A stretch of DNA of 64,000 nt. It comes from Cymbidium sinense (Eukaryota > Streptophyta > Magnoliopsida > Asparagales > Orchidaceae). A model generated the notes under the pieces. The model was given only the letters and a program-made list of their open reading frames with translations. It did not search any database and had not been told where the DNA came from. Below, piece after piece: positions 25,424 through 37,639 of this stretch (position 1 is the first letter of the stretch; every line of letters begins with the position of its first letter). A program made the position numbers and the translations under genes. Where the stretch lies: the NCBI GenBank assembly GCA_021442155.1, contig JAKCPB010001377.1, positions 1 to 64,000 on the forward strand, written 5' to 3'.

Positions 25424-28400
25424 TGTGGGCTCTAAAATTTCACCAACCTCTCGATTAGGAGAGTAGATTAATATCGTCAAACTTTAGATGGCAGATGGAA
25501 CAGTGGATAAGACACTACCTAAAGATTTTGCCCTCATTTTGTGAGGACATTAGATATGGTTCCAAGTTTCTATGCAACACCTATAATTACTCCCAATAGA
25601 GAGCACTTTCAATTAAGGTTAATGAGTTGCTAATACGAGCATATAGTAGTAATGGAGTTTTGAAATTATATTTTGAAATTCACCATTGATAACTTGCGGA
25701 TGGTTGGGGGAATGATGACACGAATCAAGATCCCATGGTTGTCATTATGTTCTAGTCTACTTAGTAGGAGGTAGTCGACCACGACCAAAGGATCTTTGTG
25801 ACCATAGGTTTGCATCGTCCAAGAAAAAAGACTTGGGGTTTGTCTAAGGAGACAGCTCTACCTTAGCTAACAGGCTTTTGCCCTATCAAGTGCACCATAT
25901 GATTCACAATTCAAAGCGAATCCATTGAGGAACATATAGTTACTATCGTGATAGAAATATAATGGTGTCATTTTGAACCACGTCAATTACGGTCATAACC
26001 GCATCATATATAGAGCCTCTTGGCTAAATACACAGATAGATGGCCATCATCATCAGATTGATTGAGAGAATATGGTTGTGTATGGCAACTCCTAGCTGGC
26101 TTCCTCCAAAGCGGTTAAGGTGAATGTATTATTTTTAAGTTTTTAAAGATTGAATTTCATTTAAGTGTTTAACACTTAGTAATTTATTTAATTTTATTAC
26201 TTGATTTTGATTAATTTGATTTGAGCTTGCAAGCACATTTTGACGGTATGTATCCCCTCAGGTTGAAATCTTCATTCAACACAGCTATCATCAATGTGTT
26301 GATCATTCATTCTGTTATTCTAGATCTTATAGACTTAATTAATTTAATAATAGAAGATCAGATATAGGTTTATATTTTAAGATTTTTGAATTTTATTATT
26401 GGAGATAAATATCTTAGATATTTTGATATTGATGACACCCTCTAGTTGATATCTTCAATCAACTAAGTCATCATTATAGTGTATAAGTCAACTTGATCGT
26501 TTAATTTGTTGTTCTAGATCTTATCCACTCTATTAATTTAATAATAGTGGATTAGATCTAGATTTATATTTTGAGAATTTTAAATTTGAGATTATTGAAT
26601 ATAAAAATCTTAGATATTTTAATAATAATGACCCATCGATTGATATTTTCAATCAACTCAACCATCATTGAGAAATTAAAAGATAGTTGTTATACTGTCA
26701 TATGATAGAATTAGCTTCTGTGAGATTTTCTCAAGTGGAGAAAGCTATAACAACATCATTAGATTTTGTTAACCCAGACCCAACCAGCATACCCAACAGA
26801 GAATCAATCCGCGCAACATCCATAGACACTATATTCATGCATTCATCATAGTGTCGGAGCACATGCGGATATTTAAGAATTTTAAATAATTTTATCTCTA
26901 AATTATGAGATTAATTTTGTAGTTTTATTTAATTTGAACTTTGCATGTGCAACCTTTTCAAATATTTAAAATTTACACTCTAAATCCCTTCCAAGCACAT
27001 GCAGTGCTTTTTAAAATAATTTCATCCAATTAATAAAATTATTGATTTTAAAGTTACAATTAGAATGAAAATTTTCTAACTTTTTTTTTATTGAAGGAAG
27101 CTCATAATTCATGCATTAATTAATCATCTTGTGTTCACTTGTATGATGTGTTAATCCTGCGTGGTATTTTGACTCTTATCCTCAGTTAAAGTAATACTAT
27201 TTATTTTGCATTTGGTTTTGAATTCATTAAATTCTCAAACTTTAATAGGACTTAGCTCGTGTTTGTCGATGAGCTTGTAAGGTTGTTGTAAATTCCACTC
27301 AGATTTGTTAAGCCGGTTTTTTATTCATCCAATATAAATCACGTAGTGCAACTCAAGTGATTATTGAAAGGCTCTGTACATGCTCTTTAGCAAGCTTTCA
27401 AGTCTTTATAAACTCATCATGTTTGATGTATGATTTAGTTCACAAATGAACCAACGAGATTATTACAAATCACATATATGTTTCTTTTGATTCACTTAAA
27501 TTTGTCTAATGCAAGTCGCCATGCAATCGAATCAATCATTAAGAAACTTTGTATTATGCTTACTACCAAGCTACTTAGCCTTATTATGGATTCCTTGTGA
27601 ATTTCATTTTATGTTAAGCTTCAATTTGGAAGCAAGTATTGCGACATACTTCAAATTTCATGTGCTTCAAAAAGTAAGATATAATAATCCAAGTGTTTCT
27701 TTAAAAAAATCAATTCATGCTCATAAGCAACCATTGGATTTACTATGAGTTTGTGAGAGCTTTGTTCTGATTAGAAGACTCACTCTTAAGTCCACTACAA
27801 GTTCTACTCGTGCTCATTAATGAGCCATAAAGTCCTCTGTCATTGAGTTTTGTACTTCATTATATGTCAATTCTAAACTATTGTAATTCAATTGATATAA
27901 TATGTGTTGTATATAGAAATTCATTTCATTTTTTTTATTTGCATGTAAATGTTTCATTTTAAGTCTATCATTATTATTTTATTATGTGATTGATTTAAGA
28001 ATAAGTTCTTTCATAAATTCCTTTGCAAGCATATTTACTAAAATTTGGCAGTCTCGACGTCCTGCATAGAGCTGAGTGCTATTCCTTCCATGCTTAAAGC
28101 GTGCATAGTCATTCTTGTGACACTACGGCTTGGAGAGTTTTCTGAATCTACCACGCTTAAAAAGCATGCATAGGCCTTCAATATATGCATAAAATGTATC
28201 TTAGTTTTCTTCATCTTTGAAGCGATAGTACTTATATCTAGTAATTTTTGCAATTATATTGAAGTAGTAAGTACAGAAATTTAATCTACTAAGCAAGCAT
28301 ATACACAAGTGTTTGGAATGAAATTCAGCAGCCTCCTAATGTCATTCCCATGTAGTCGTGGGATCTAGAGCCTTATCATGCTTAAAACATGCATAGTCAG

Positions 28401-28760
28401 TGTCTTGTGACACTGCGGCTTAGGGAGTCTTCTAAACCCACCATGCTTAAAAAAGTGTGCATAGGTCTTCAATATCTGCATAAGAGATATCCTGGTTTAC
28501 TCGTCATGCTGAAGCAACATGCAATAATACTTATATCTAGCAAATATTTATAATTGTATTGAAGAAGCAAGTACAAAGATTTAATATACTAAGCATATAC
28601 ATAGGTGTTTGAAATAAAATTTGGCGATCCATCATCCCCATGTAGGGCGATGGGGGCTATTTGACCTTCCTGTCAGCTCTACTAAGTATAACGATTAGTG
28701 TCTTGTGACACTACGATCGTGATCTTCTACTTGTTAGCTCTACTAAGCATAATAAGGTCT
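25424..28760 (-). mobile_element. Large Tat-type LTR, copy D (minus strand)
   Basis: Begins with TGTGGGCTCTAAAATTTCAC, the complement of the LTR 3' end, directly against the end of copy C. It contains the reversed conserved 3' part (25440-26100), R2-type repeats (26160-26690; the block AATAATAGTGGATTAGATCT recurs in variant form) and R1 at 28040-28760. The C-rich block is missing: the copy stops at R1, where the PBP-like fragment begins. The small open frames at 27509-27748 and 28038-28253 have no domain and lie within LTR sequence. Confidence 0.65.
28040..28760 (-). repeat. LTR tandem repeat R1 in copy D, two full units and one partial unit, with palindromes
   Basis: Units begin near 28042, 28322 and 28618 (period about 280-296). 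Each carries a near-palindromic word around GCTTAAA (for example CATGCTTAAAGCGTGCATAG and CACGCTTAAAAAGCATGCAT) and the perfect inverted repeat GTGTCTTGTGACAC or a variant. Several hairpins are thus placed at regular spacing within the LTR. Confidence 0.7.
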
Positions 28761-28769
28761 TCAAATACT

Positions 28770-29465
28770 TATTTTCAGAACACAAGTAGAAAGATTCTCT
28801 TACAATCTGGAGGGATTTTTCCATCTCAAGATTCCTAGCTGAAACCATCCTCCTTAAAACCTTGACCTGGGATGACTTGGATCTTCTCGAGTATTTCAAA
28901 GTATTTAGTAACTCAGAGTCAGGCAGAATTCCAACGAGCATTGCAGATTCCCCCACAGAAAGAGAAGAAGGCCTCTTTCCAAAGTAAAACTAAGAGGCTA
29001 ACTCTGAATACAATATTTTCCATTTTGATATTCTCTTCTCTACCATGAGAGATAACAGTCTCTCAATAAACTTTCTTAAAATTTTATGCTCGCTTGTCAG
29101 AAATACTATCTTCACAAGCTATTGAGTGATAGTGCTCCCTCCTCCTCCATTAGGGAAATTAATAACAGCTCGTGCAAGCCCATCCAAATCAATACCATAG
29201 TGAGAGAAGAAGCAGTGATCCTCCGAAGCAGTGACTGTCTAGATGAGGTGCAATGGCAGGCACACAAACCAAGCCTCTGCATCCTTCTCTGAAATCTTGA
29301 CAAGGTGTTGACCTCGTTTGATAGGTTTCGATGTTTCAAAGCTAACAACATGATCAATTTCACGAACATAGATCGTTTGGGCATCATCGTGAATTTTGAC
29401 TCCAATATACGTGATGGCGATCGATGGCCCTCCTTCTTGATCGTTCGACCATCAGATTGTGCAAG
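28770..29465 (-). pseudogene. Peptidoglycan glycosyltransferase (PBP1A-type, family 51) fragment, decayed
   Basis: The family polymerises lipid II into peptidoglycan; the plant versions studied act in plastids. One minus-strand frame shows all five glycosyltransferase motifs in order: EDHCFFSHYGIDLDGLARAV (catalytic-type Glu codon at 29221-29223), GGGGSTITQ (about 29126-29150), KFIE, the KWKILY motif, and KVLRRM, with YFGKRPSSLSVGESAMLVGI between the last two. TAG codons at 29239-29241, 29119-29121 and 28990-28992 break the frame, and 15-20 residues seem missing between KILYSELAS and YFGK. No intron is seen over about 430 bp. No transpeptidase domain is found. It abuts LTR copy D. Identity is firm from the ordered motifs. 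Processed pseudogene, genomic remnant or LTR-captured piece cannot be told apart. Confidence 0.85.
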
Positions 29466-29529
29466 ATGTATACTCTGATCAATTTCAATGTTCCAAATAA
29501 GATAGCAAAGTTCATTCATTGATTGGAGG

Positions 29530-32110
29530 TCATTTCAATGATGTCCAATGCATTTCAGCTTCGATTTACGTGTTGTTGCATCTGAAGTCCGTCGAAATAA
29601 AATGATGTGTATTTTGTGATATTAATTCACTTTACTTAATCTTAAAATGCCCTTTCCTTTTGAATGGGTTTGTTAAGAGTTTATCTGAACTTAGGATTAA
29701 TTAAAACCCATAATAAGACATTCACCAAAAAAAAATCAAATATGAGTCCACTTTAGAAATTACTTAGGGTAGGGAAGGAAAGAGAAGTTCTCTTCTCTTT
29801 TCCCTCTCTTTACAACTTAGTAATTAATTGTAAGATTTAGTTAAACCAAATCAAAATACAAAATAAAATCAACCCAAATCAACTAAGCACTTAAATGAAA
29901 CCACCCTATAAGTTGAACACTTTCATACATTGGAAATCTAAACTTTAAAGCCTAACTAAGCATACCACACAAACCTTTTAAAGCACACACATTATATTAA
30001 GTCACCACTTCTAGCTTTAGGTTAGGGTGGTGCATGGCTTGATGTTTGCTTTTATTTTGTGATGTATTATTTCTGGTCTGGATATTAGTGTGAATATGCG
30101 TAGAATGAATGGTAGGGCGATCTTAGTCTAATCTTAGATTGTGCTTAAGGTGTAATAAATAAAAATATAAATATTTTTGTTGTGCAAGTGCTTATACCCT
30201 TAAGCATAATCTAATAGGCTAGGCGGACTTGGTTAACCCATGTGTGGGGTGCTAAGTCCAATATACATGCTTGGGATTTGTATGGTTTGTTTAGCTAATC
30301 TCTATTTTATTGGTGTTAGATTTGCTTTTCTTTTTCATGTAATTTTGCAATTAGAATTTTGGAATGATTATTATGGGAGATTAGGATGAGCATTAGTCAT
30401 AAGATCTCATCTTATATACCATGTAAGCCTTTGAAACATCCACCTTCCAATCATCCAAAAGAAGGAACCAAAGAAGAAAGAAGAAAGAAGAAAAGAAAAA
30501 AATGAAGACCCCCATAACATGAATTCCTTGCTTAATTGTATTTAATTCAATTATAATCTGGATTGTATAAGGGTAGAGCTCAGCTATCATAATTTTTTTT
30601 TGGGTTTGTGCGGTGGAGCCCGACCACAAATGGGCTTTTATTCTTTTGCGTTAGCTTTATAGAATGTTTGATGTTTTTCTTAGCTTGTGCATTAAGATGG
30701 CATCCTTTTCTTAGTTTCTTCCTTACTTGATGTATGGTCTGGATGATGATTAGGCTCTTAAAAAAAATAAATCTTTTACCAAATTAAACAACTCAAAATT
30801 AAAATTAAAGGACTGATAACCTCACTTAAAGCCTAAGTTTAAAATTATGATAAAAGGATTAGCAACCCCTTAGCTGGATAAGTATTTCTTTTCTAACATC
30901 ATGCATAGGAGCATATTGTTTTATTCTTGATTGGAGGGCTTTCACCTTTGATAGAGAACTTGGCTTGACCTTTGAGAGCCATGGTAGAAACACACCTCAT
31001 CCTTTTTACTGATTTTGGCCCATAATCTTATTTCTCATGCATTATGCATATGAATCCTATAAGCTGAGTGAAATGATTGTCCAAAAATAAAAATAAAATG
31101 TAATATGATTTGCATTAGATCTAGGTCATTTTTCATGCCCTTACATGATCTAGTCTCTTAGAGAGTGAGTTTAAGGACTCAGTCTCTTTCTAAAAATAAA
31201 TAACAACCTAGCTATCTTGCATAAAGCATATAACTTGCCTACATGAATTTAAAATTGTAGGAGGAGTTAGTTGGCAATCACCCCCAGGTGGTTGTAAGTC
31301 CAACAGTGGGTGGTTTATCCTATCTTGTGGAGGTAAACCAAATACCCATCTTTGCCTTAAATTTTGGTCATGCTTTTGTCCCTCTCCAAAGCTCCTTAGA
31401 TTTAGGGTATGAGGTTGCTTCTCCCATTTGTGAGCTATAAGTATAAATCTTCACCTCTTATGCATTTTCATGATCTTGTATCGTGAAATTGTAAGCCCTA
31501 GCATTCTAATAAAAATTCAACTCAAACAAACTAATTCAATTTCAAAAATGTAAAGCCCAACCATAGGGTAGTTTGGGATGCTTACTAGGCTTCCTAGTAA
31601 TTTAAGCATCCCCTACTTATTTTCATTTGGCTTCATAAGAACTCCCTCTTCTTGATCGATCTCACTTAACTTTCTAAAAATAAACCAATTGATTGATAGT
31701 CCAACCCTTTTAAAATCTTTGGAGACAACGATCATTTACCTTAATCGAGAGTATTCTTAAGGAATCCCCTTTCTTATAATGTAATTAACTATAGGGTCTT
31801 GCTCCTGTAGGGAACTTAATGAAACCAATTTAAAATAAACCCTACTTTACTTTTTCATATGAAGTAGGGGAAGAATCTCTGGTACATATGTAGACCCATT
31901 ATCCTTAAAAGTCCTTATTCAAGTGATTAGGTCTATTGTAGGGTGGTGACTTCTATCTTTCGAGATAATACACTTCTCTTCAATGTCATACTCGATCACC
32001 TTAATAAGAACATCTGCTGATCTACGTGGTTTCCAAATATAAAAGAGTATGTTTCTATCTTCATTTTATCCACATAGACTTAATATGGAAGTATTACTCT
32101 TAGAAAATTA
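29530..32110. repeat. Unclassified repetitive region, possibly an LTR of a related family
   Basis: No coding signal. Around 31735-31830 the sequence AATCGAGAGTATTCTTAAGG...GTAATTAACTATAGGGTCTTG mirrors the layout of the conserved 3' part of the large LTR without being the same copy, so a second, related LTR family is likely. A GA-rich stretch at 30460-30510 explains the nearby small frames. A short piece near 29525-29600 (GAGGTCATTTCAATGATGTC) resembles repeat X at about 10588. Borders are not determined. Confidence 0.35.
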
Positions 32111-32114
32111 TCTA

Positions 32115-32745
32115 ATAAAAATTTTTAGCACAAACATCATTATATTATGATCACGATTATAAATTGTGTGCTCTCTAATGGCTCTACCCTTTGAGTTGTG
32201 ATCATAGGGTACACCTGATAAGGTAAAAAGTCATATGTCATCTAAGGTATACTTAAGTCTAAATCTTTAGACAGACAGTACCCCAGGTCTACAAGGATTT
32301 CTTGGACAACGTAACCAATATGTTGCTGATAAGGGTTCTTTGATCAGGTTGGGTAGACTACCTCCTTTGACTAAGTAGACTAAGGACTGCGATAACCTGG
32401 GATGACGGAACCATGAGTTCTAAATCGGCATGTCATTCCCCCCCAACCATCCGCTTTAAGTTATTATGATGAATTTCATAAATTATAAATTTCAAGACTC
32501 TATATGTTGCTTTTATAAGCTACATTGATGATTTAATGACTAGGCTTAATGAAAGTTCTCTCTATTGGGAGGGTAATTAACTATAAGTGCTTCTTATAGT
32601 AAACTTGGAAAGATCTAAAATCTAACAAAATGAGGGTGAAATCTCTAGGTGGTGTTTTATCTACTATTTCATCTTACGAAAATTACACCAACACTTAAAT
32701 ACTCTCTTCAATGTGAGAGAGGTGGTGGGTATTTTAGAGCCCACA
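32115..32745 (+). mobile_element. Large LTR copy E: remnant 5' LTR of Tat element 1
   Basis: Carries only the conserved 3' part: GAGTTGTGATCATAGGGTA, CCCAGGTCTACAAGGATTTC, CCAACCATCCGCTTTAAGTT, GGAGGGTAATTAACTATAAG, and the 3' end TTTTAGAGCCCACA at 32732-32745. It matches copy F downstream of the integrase in the same orientation, so the two are read as the LTR pair of one element. The 5' part is missing or replaced by the preceding repeat. Confidence 0.6.
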
Positions 32746-32999
32746 GACTTTCTTTGGAGACAAGTTTCTCTTTTTTTGTCTTTTAGTCATATATATGCTA
32801 TAGTAGAACAAAATATTTGAAAATTCAAAACAAAAAATGGTGATTGAAATGTGTAATAAATTCAAATTACTAATGTATGAAACTCTACCTCGAATGAATT
32901 ATTTTATAGAGTATATCTTTATTACACTATTATTTTGTTCTGTAGTACCTTTGCATTTTGAAAGTATGGGGTGAGATAACAATTACTAATTACTAATCC

Positions 33000-35900
33000 C
33001 CATCATTCACTTATGCAGAATGGATCTACAAAGCACTCCTTTTACTATTCAGCTAGGGCATGTGCAAACATCTTCGACATTGTCATCAACATAGGAGATG
33101 TTGGAGCTACCATTCAATTCGGTAGCATAAATTTCCCAGCTATTATAGCTGCAACTCCTGAAGTACCCACCCGTGGTGCACTCGTTCGAGGTCATGGGAG
33201 GTTTCAAAATCCTACTCATGCTGCCAACCAATTTAGCAACTAACCACTATTAAGGAGTTCTCCTGATAGAGAACCTCGATTTTTGAAAGATTAGGTCAAT
33301 CTACCCCTGTGATGAAGAGAACCGTCAGTGGGAAAACTGTATCTTTGATGTCCCTTAGTACAACTGCTTCACCAACTAAAACCTTCGCACCTAGAAGACA
33401 TAATTTTGAGGCTTCCTCATCGAGAAGAAAATTAACGAGAAGGTAAAGAAGAAGAAGAAATGCTAAGCTGAGGGCTCAGTAGATCCTACCTGAACGATCT
33501 AGTGAACAAACAATATTGCCACCATAAGCAAGTATTCCTACCATAATAACTTTGATAATCTAAAATGGGTGAAAAGGAATAGCTTTACTGGTAAGGTAAA
33601 GCAGTCTTTCTGGAATCAACAACATCAAGCTCCACCACTACAGAGGAGACAACCTGAAACACTATCTGCTAGAATACACAACATCCTTAAAGTAGCCAAG
33701 GAAAGAGGTTTAATGAAAAGAGAATTTCAAAGGCCTATAATGATTGAAATATTGAAGCCATGCCAAGGAGGTTTTCATCTCTTCTAGTAACTAGTTGTCA
33801 AGCCAAGCATGTTTCATGTGGTGAGCATCAGAGCATGACACTTGGACTACGTATCCAAGAACCCACTGCTGAAAGGTCCCGGTGAAAGGGTAAGCAGGTA
33901 TGGAGGCCAAGGCCCAGTGATAAAATTCTGAAGAAAGAAAGAGGTGTGACATCGATGCTCATATTCGAAATCTACCACAAAATAACTCATCGAGATAGAT
34001 ACCTAAATAAAGGAATATCATTGATAAAACTTATGATGGTCGACATCCTGGAGAATCCTCTAGGGGATCCCGTCATCAAACAGATTCACCCTTGTGGGAG
34101 AAAGTTGATTATGATTGCAATCCCCCAATGGAAGAAATGTCTATTCCTCACAATGAACCAGAGATCTATTGGAAGCGCCGATCAAAAGTTCATGTGCAAA
34201 TGAGGATGATTAACAAGATACCATGGAAGTAGAAGTCATCTATATGGTCAGAGATATAGATGAACTTTCTACTCAACATTGCTAACAACATGAATCTAGG
34301 GTACCTAAACTAGAATTCAATGTTTATGAAGAAAATCTTCACAAAAGAAAGTAGAAGATGGTTCTTCAATCTCCACTAAAGAGGAAGAAGAAGAAGATCA
34401 AAATGAAAAGGAGGTCATAGGAGTTGAAGCTGTTTATATGGTGGAACTAGGAAATTATCAACCTGGTACACAATTTTACAATCAATATTGTAGTTTAGCT
34501 CTAGCAACAACTATCCCTGAAAATGCATAAGGAGAAAGATAGTCAAGTTCTTCCCTTGAAGATGAGTAGGGAGCAAAATAACAACAAGAAATAGAGGAAG
34601 AAGAAGAAGAGCCTGTATTAATTGACATTGTGGCGCTAGCTAGAGAGCAAAGATAATTGCATCGTCAAATGGAAGCCAAAGATAAAGAAATTGCACAGCT
34701 TGGTATTAAGATGAATGACATGATGGTACAATTGAATATCATGATGGATATGTTACAGAAGAATATCACTTCAAATGTAGCACCTATTTTATATGCTAAT
34801 CAACAAGTAGCTCATAATACAACCTCTATATTTCTAGTTGCTCTAATACTTAAAGCTACATGCTATGCTCGAAGGGAGGAGTAAAGTTAATCAACTAGCT
34901 CTTCAATTTATGATTCAAAGCGTAATACGTCGAGAAGTGATGCTCAATTAAAAATAATAATTTATGAAAAGATAAAGACAGTTATAGTTTTAGAGCAGGA
35001 TGAAAAGCTGGTGAGTAAGGGTCACCCTCGCCGAGCTGAATATGATCAAGTGCCATACCCGAAATGTTACTCAATACCAAAATTTAATATTTTCAATGGG
35101 TATGGTAATCCAAAATAACATCTAGCTCAATTCAAGGCTACTTGTGATAACATTGGAGGGAATGATGCATTGCTCCTCCGCTAGTTTTTCAGCAGCCTAG
35201 TTTCAACTACTTTTGAGTGTTCACAGAACTACTGAATGATTCGGTCAAAAAATTTGTTGAGCTAGAGATAATGTCTGTGAAAAGATTTGCCAGTTCAACC
35301 AAGAAGATAACGAATGCTGACCATGCCTTGCTAAAAAAGAGAAAAGATGAGTCAGTGACAAAATTCGTAACTCGTTAGCGTAAACTAAGCATGAAATGTG
35401 AACAATAATTAGAGGAAGAACATGTGATTCAATTGTTAATGGGCAATATGGATGATAAAATGGCACCATTTTTATGTATGGTGTCAATTACAATATTCCA
35501 GGACTTGCTTGATAGGTGGCCAAATTTGAAAAGTTTAATCGCCATAAGTCTGAAATTCATACAAATAAATTAAAGAGACATAAGCCTTCAAACTCAAGGA
35601 GAAACAAAACTCATGCAACTTCTTATAGCTCTAGTGGAGAAAAAATGGATAATCTATAATGTATATAAAGGAAAACAAACAATATACAATGGTGATAAGG
35701 GAAAGAAGCTTATTCATCCAAATCTACAGCCAAAATTGGCATTGGGAGGCAATGATAAGCCTCAGACTTTTCCAGGTGGTGGAGAGTATCCAAGATAAAC
35801 AACAAAAAAGATGATGAGAATGCGACCATCTCTTAAGAAAAGATGAACAAAGAATATTCTTTAGAAGGGGTGTAAAATTATTTCAACAAGTAGTCAAAGT

Positions 35901-36480
35901 TGGTCTATAATTACTAGAAATTAAAAGGTCTAAAGAAGCTGGTCAAGTCAATAATCCAAATTACTACCTCTATCAAATGATCAGCCATCTTATTGAAGAT
36001 TATTTTATCTTAAAAGATTAGCTAAAAAGGAAGTATCAAGGAGGTAAACTTATATTATCCGATAGTGTTCTAGTCAACCTGAAAAGAGAATCTACAAGGA
36101 TGATTACGTCCTCTTTCATACCATCCATTAAAAATAAAAAGAAAGAAAAATAAATTTAGATTGAAGAATATGAAATAGTAGTCTCTAAGAAGATCATGAA
36201 AATGTTAAAGTAGCTAAAAGATGTCCCTAGTGTTAAGTGGAAATTGCCACTTGAACCTATATTGGACTTAAAAGAGATGCCTAAACTAAGTATTTGGGCT
36301 TTTAGCGACATTTTAATAAGGCTACTTCATCATAGCACAAGGAGCGGTCTACTAAACGTAGGCTTCATAAGTCAAAGAAGCCGACTAAGAAAAAGAAGAG
36401 CAAGAAGAAGACTATAACTCAAAAGATTAACAACAATTTAGAGGAGTATCACCAGCCGCAAGACAACCATTTAAGCTTGT
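33000..36480 (+). pseudogene. gag region of Tat element 1 (broken)
   Basis: Gag forms the virus-like particle of the retrotransposon. An acidic and coiled-coil segment lies at 34550-34760 (frame 34657-34884, MEAKDKEIAQLGIKMNDMM). The gag core is at about 34970-35560: PKCYSIPKFNIFNGYGNPK, HLAQFKATCDNIGGNDALLL, then KKRKDESVTKFVTR. A nucleocapsid-like stretch at about 35955-36020 reads NNPNYYLYQMISHLIEDYF, where the family usually has a Cys/His motif; most cysteines are lost. A lysine-rich stretch follows at 36370-36410. Stops at 35117, 35184 and elsewhere make it non-functional. The 5' part (33013-33800) contains only small frames without recognised domains. Confidence 0.65.
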
Positions 36481-37159
36481 AGACTTTATGCCTAAAATTT
36501 GTATTGTTGAATTGGATGAAGAAGATAATGGTGAATCTTGTCTGATAGATACATGCCAAATTATTTATGTGATATTAGATGTTCTTCAGCATCAATTACT
36601 CCAAAATAACAAGGGTAATCAGACAGACTCGACCAACCCATCAAAATTCTTATCAGGAAAATAAGAAGAGTTTGAGGAGTTAACATCTGAATTTTATCTA
36701 TGACACAACGAAAAGATAATAGTTCATATGAAGATTTACCTTTTTTAGGATGGAAAAGAGTCAGATTCATCGATATTATTATGTATGAAATGTATGAAGT
36801 TGAAAAGTGAATCTAGTCCGTTTGGTCAATCCTCCAGAATAAGAAGTGAATTTGAAGTAACTACTTCTTCAGAAGATTCTGAGCAAGATAAGGTAATTCA
36901 AGTTCAATTGAAAAGTGGTAAAGCCTTACCACCATCATCAAATAAAGAGAATTCAAATAAAGACAAAGGCAAACAAATTGCAGTCAATGAATAAATCATT
37001 CCCAAAAATCCTAGAATAAAGCATAAATCAAGCGAAAAGATAGATTATAATATCCTATCACATCAGAAAGATTCTACACAATTAAGTGTGTATGAGGCTC
37101 TCTTAATGTCAAAATCTCCAAGAAACTTTGATACATGCTCTCAAAGATTGATTTATGAA

Positions 37160-37590
37160 GCTTTTCTGAAAAATGTATGACTCAATGTAAACTTAACATC
37201 TCCCAAGTCACATTTTTTTGAAGAAGATCTTTTGTTGGGAGATCACAATCATCCTCTATATGTTATCAGTGATGACATCTTAATCAATTGAATATTGATC
37301 AATCCAAGTTCTTCTATCAATCTTATGAGCATAACAGCATCAAGAGGATTATCACTCGATATCTAACATTTTGGGAGAGATAATTTGATGGTTCATGGTT
37401 TTAACGAGAAAGGGAAGAAAACTCTGGGTTCTATTATTCTCCCGCTCAAGTTTCAGGATTTATATACAGAAGCTAAGTTTTATGTAATCGATGCTTATAC
37501 ATCATTTAAAGCTCTCTTAGGTCGACTATGGCTACATGAGTATGGCATGGTTCCAACAACTAAGCATCAGTGTATGAATACCTAAAAGAT
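37160..37590 (+). pseudogene. Retropepsin-type protease region of Tat element 1
   Basis: Frame 37385-37585 reads the C-terminal part of the plant gypsy protease domain: GSIILPLKFQDLYTEAKFYV, then SFKALLGRLWLHEYGMVPTT, matching the ALLGRPWLH block that closes this domain. The active-site DSG/DGG triad expected some 60 residues earlier is not intact: the region near 37290-37330 reads as LINPSSSINLMSITA. The protease would process Gag-Pol; this copy is dead. Confidence 0.65.
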
Positions 37591-37639
37591 GGAGAAGAGT
37601 TAAAAATTCCTAGCAACCTATAACCATTCTCTATCATAA

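Noticed and set aside
28040..28760. Regularly spaced palindromes as a CRISPR array
   Set aside because: Units of about 280-296 bp with diverged copies in an LTR of a plant genome; no short repeat/spacer pattern.
28770..29465. PBP-like sequence as bacterial contamination or a live gene
   Set aside because: Three stops and a deletion exclude a working gene, and the sequence runs directly into a plant LTR with similar AT-rich decay. Contaminating bacterial DNA would have an intact frame and neighbouring bacterial genes.
29112..29519. 135-codon minus-strand frame over the PBP-like region
   Set aside because: It is in a different frame from the motif-bearing one and shows no domain; it is a shadow.
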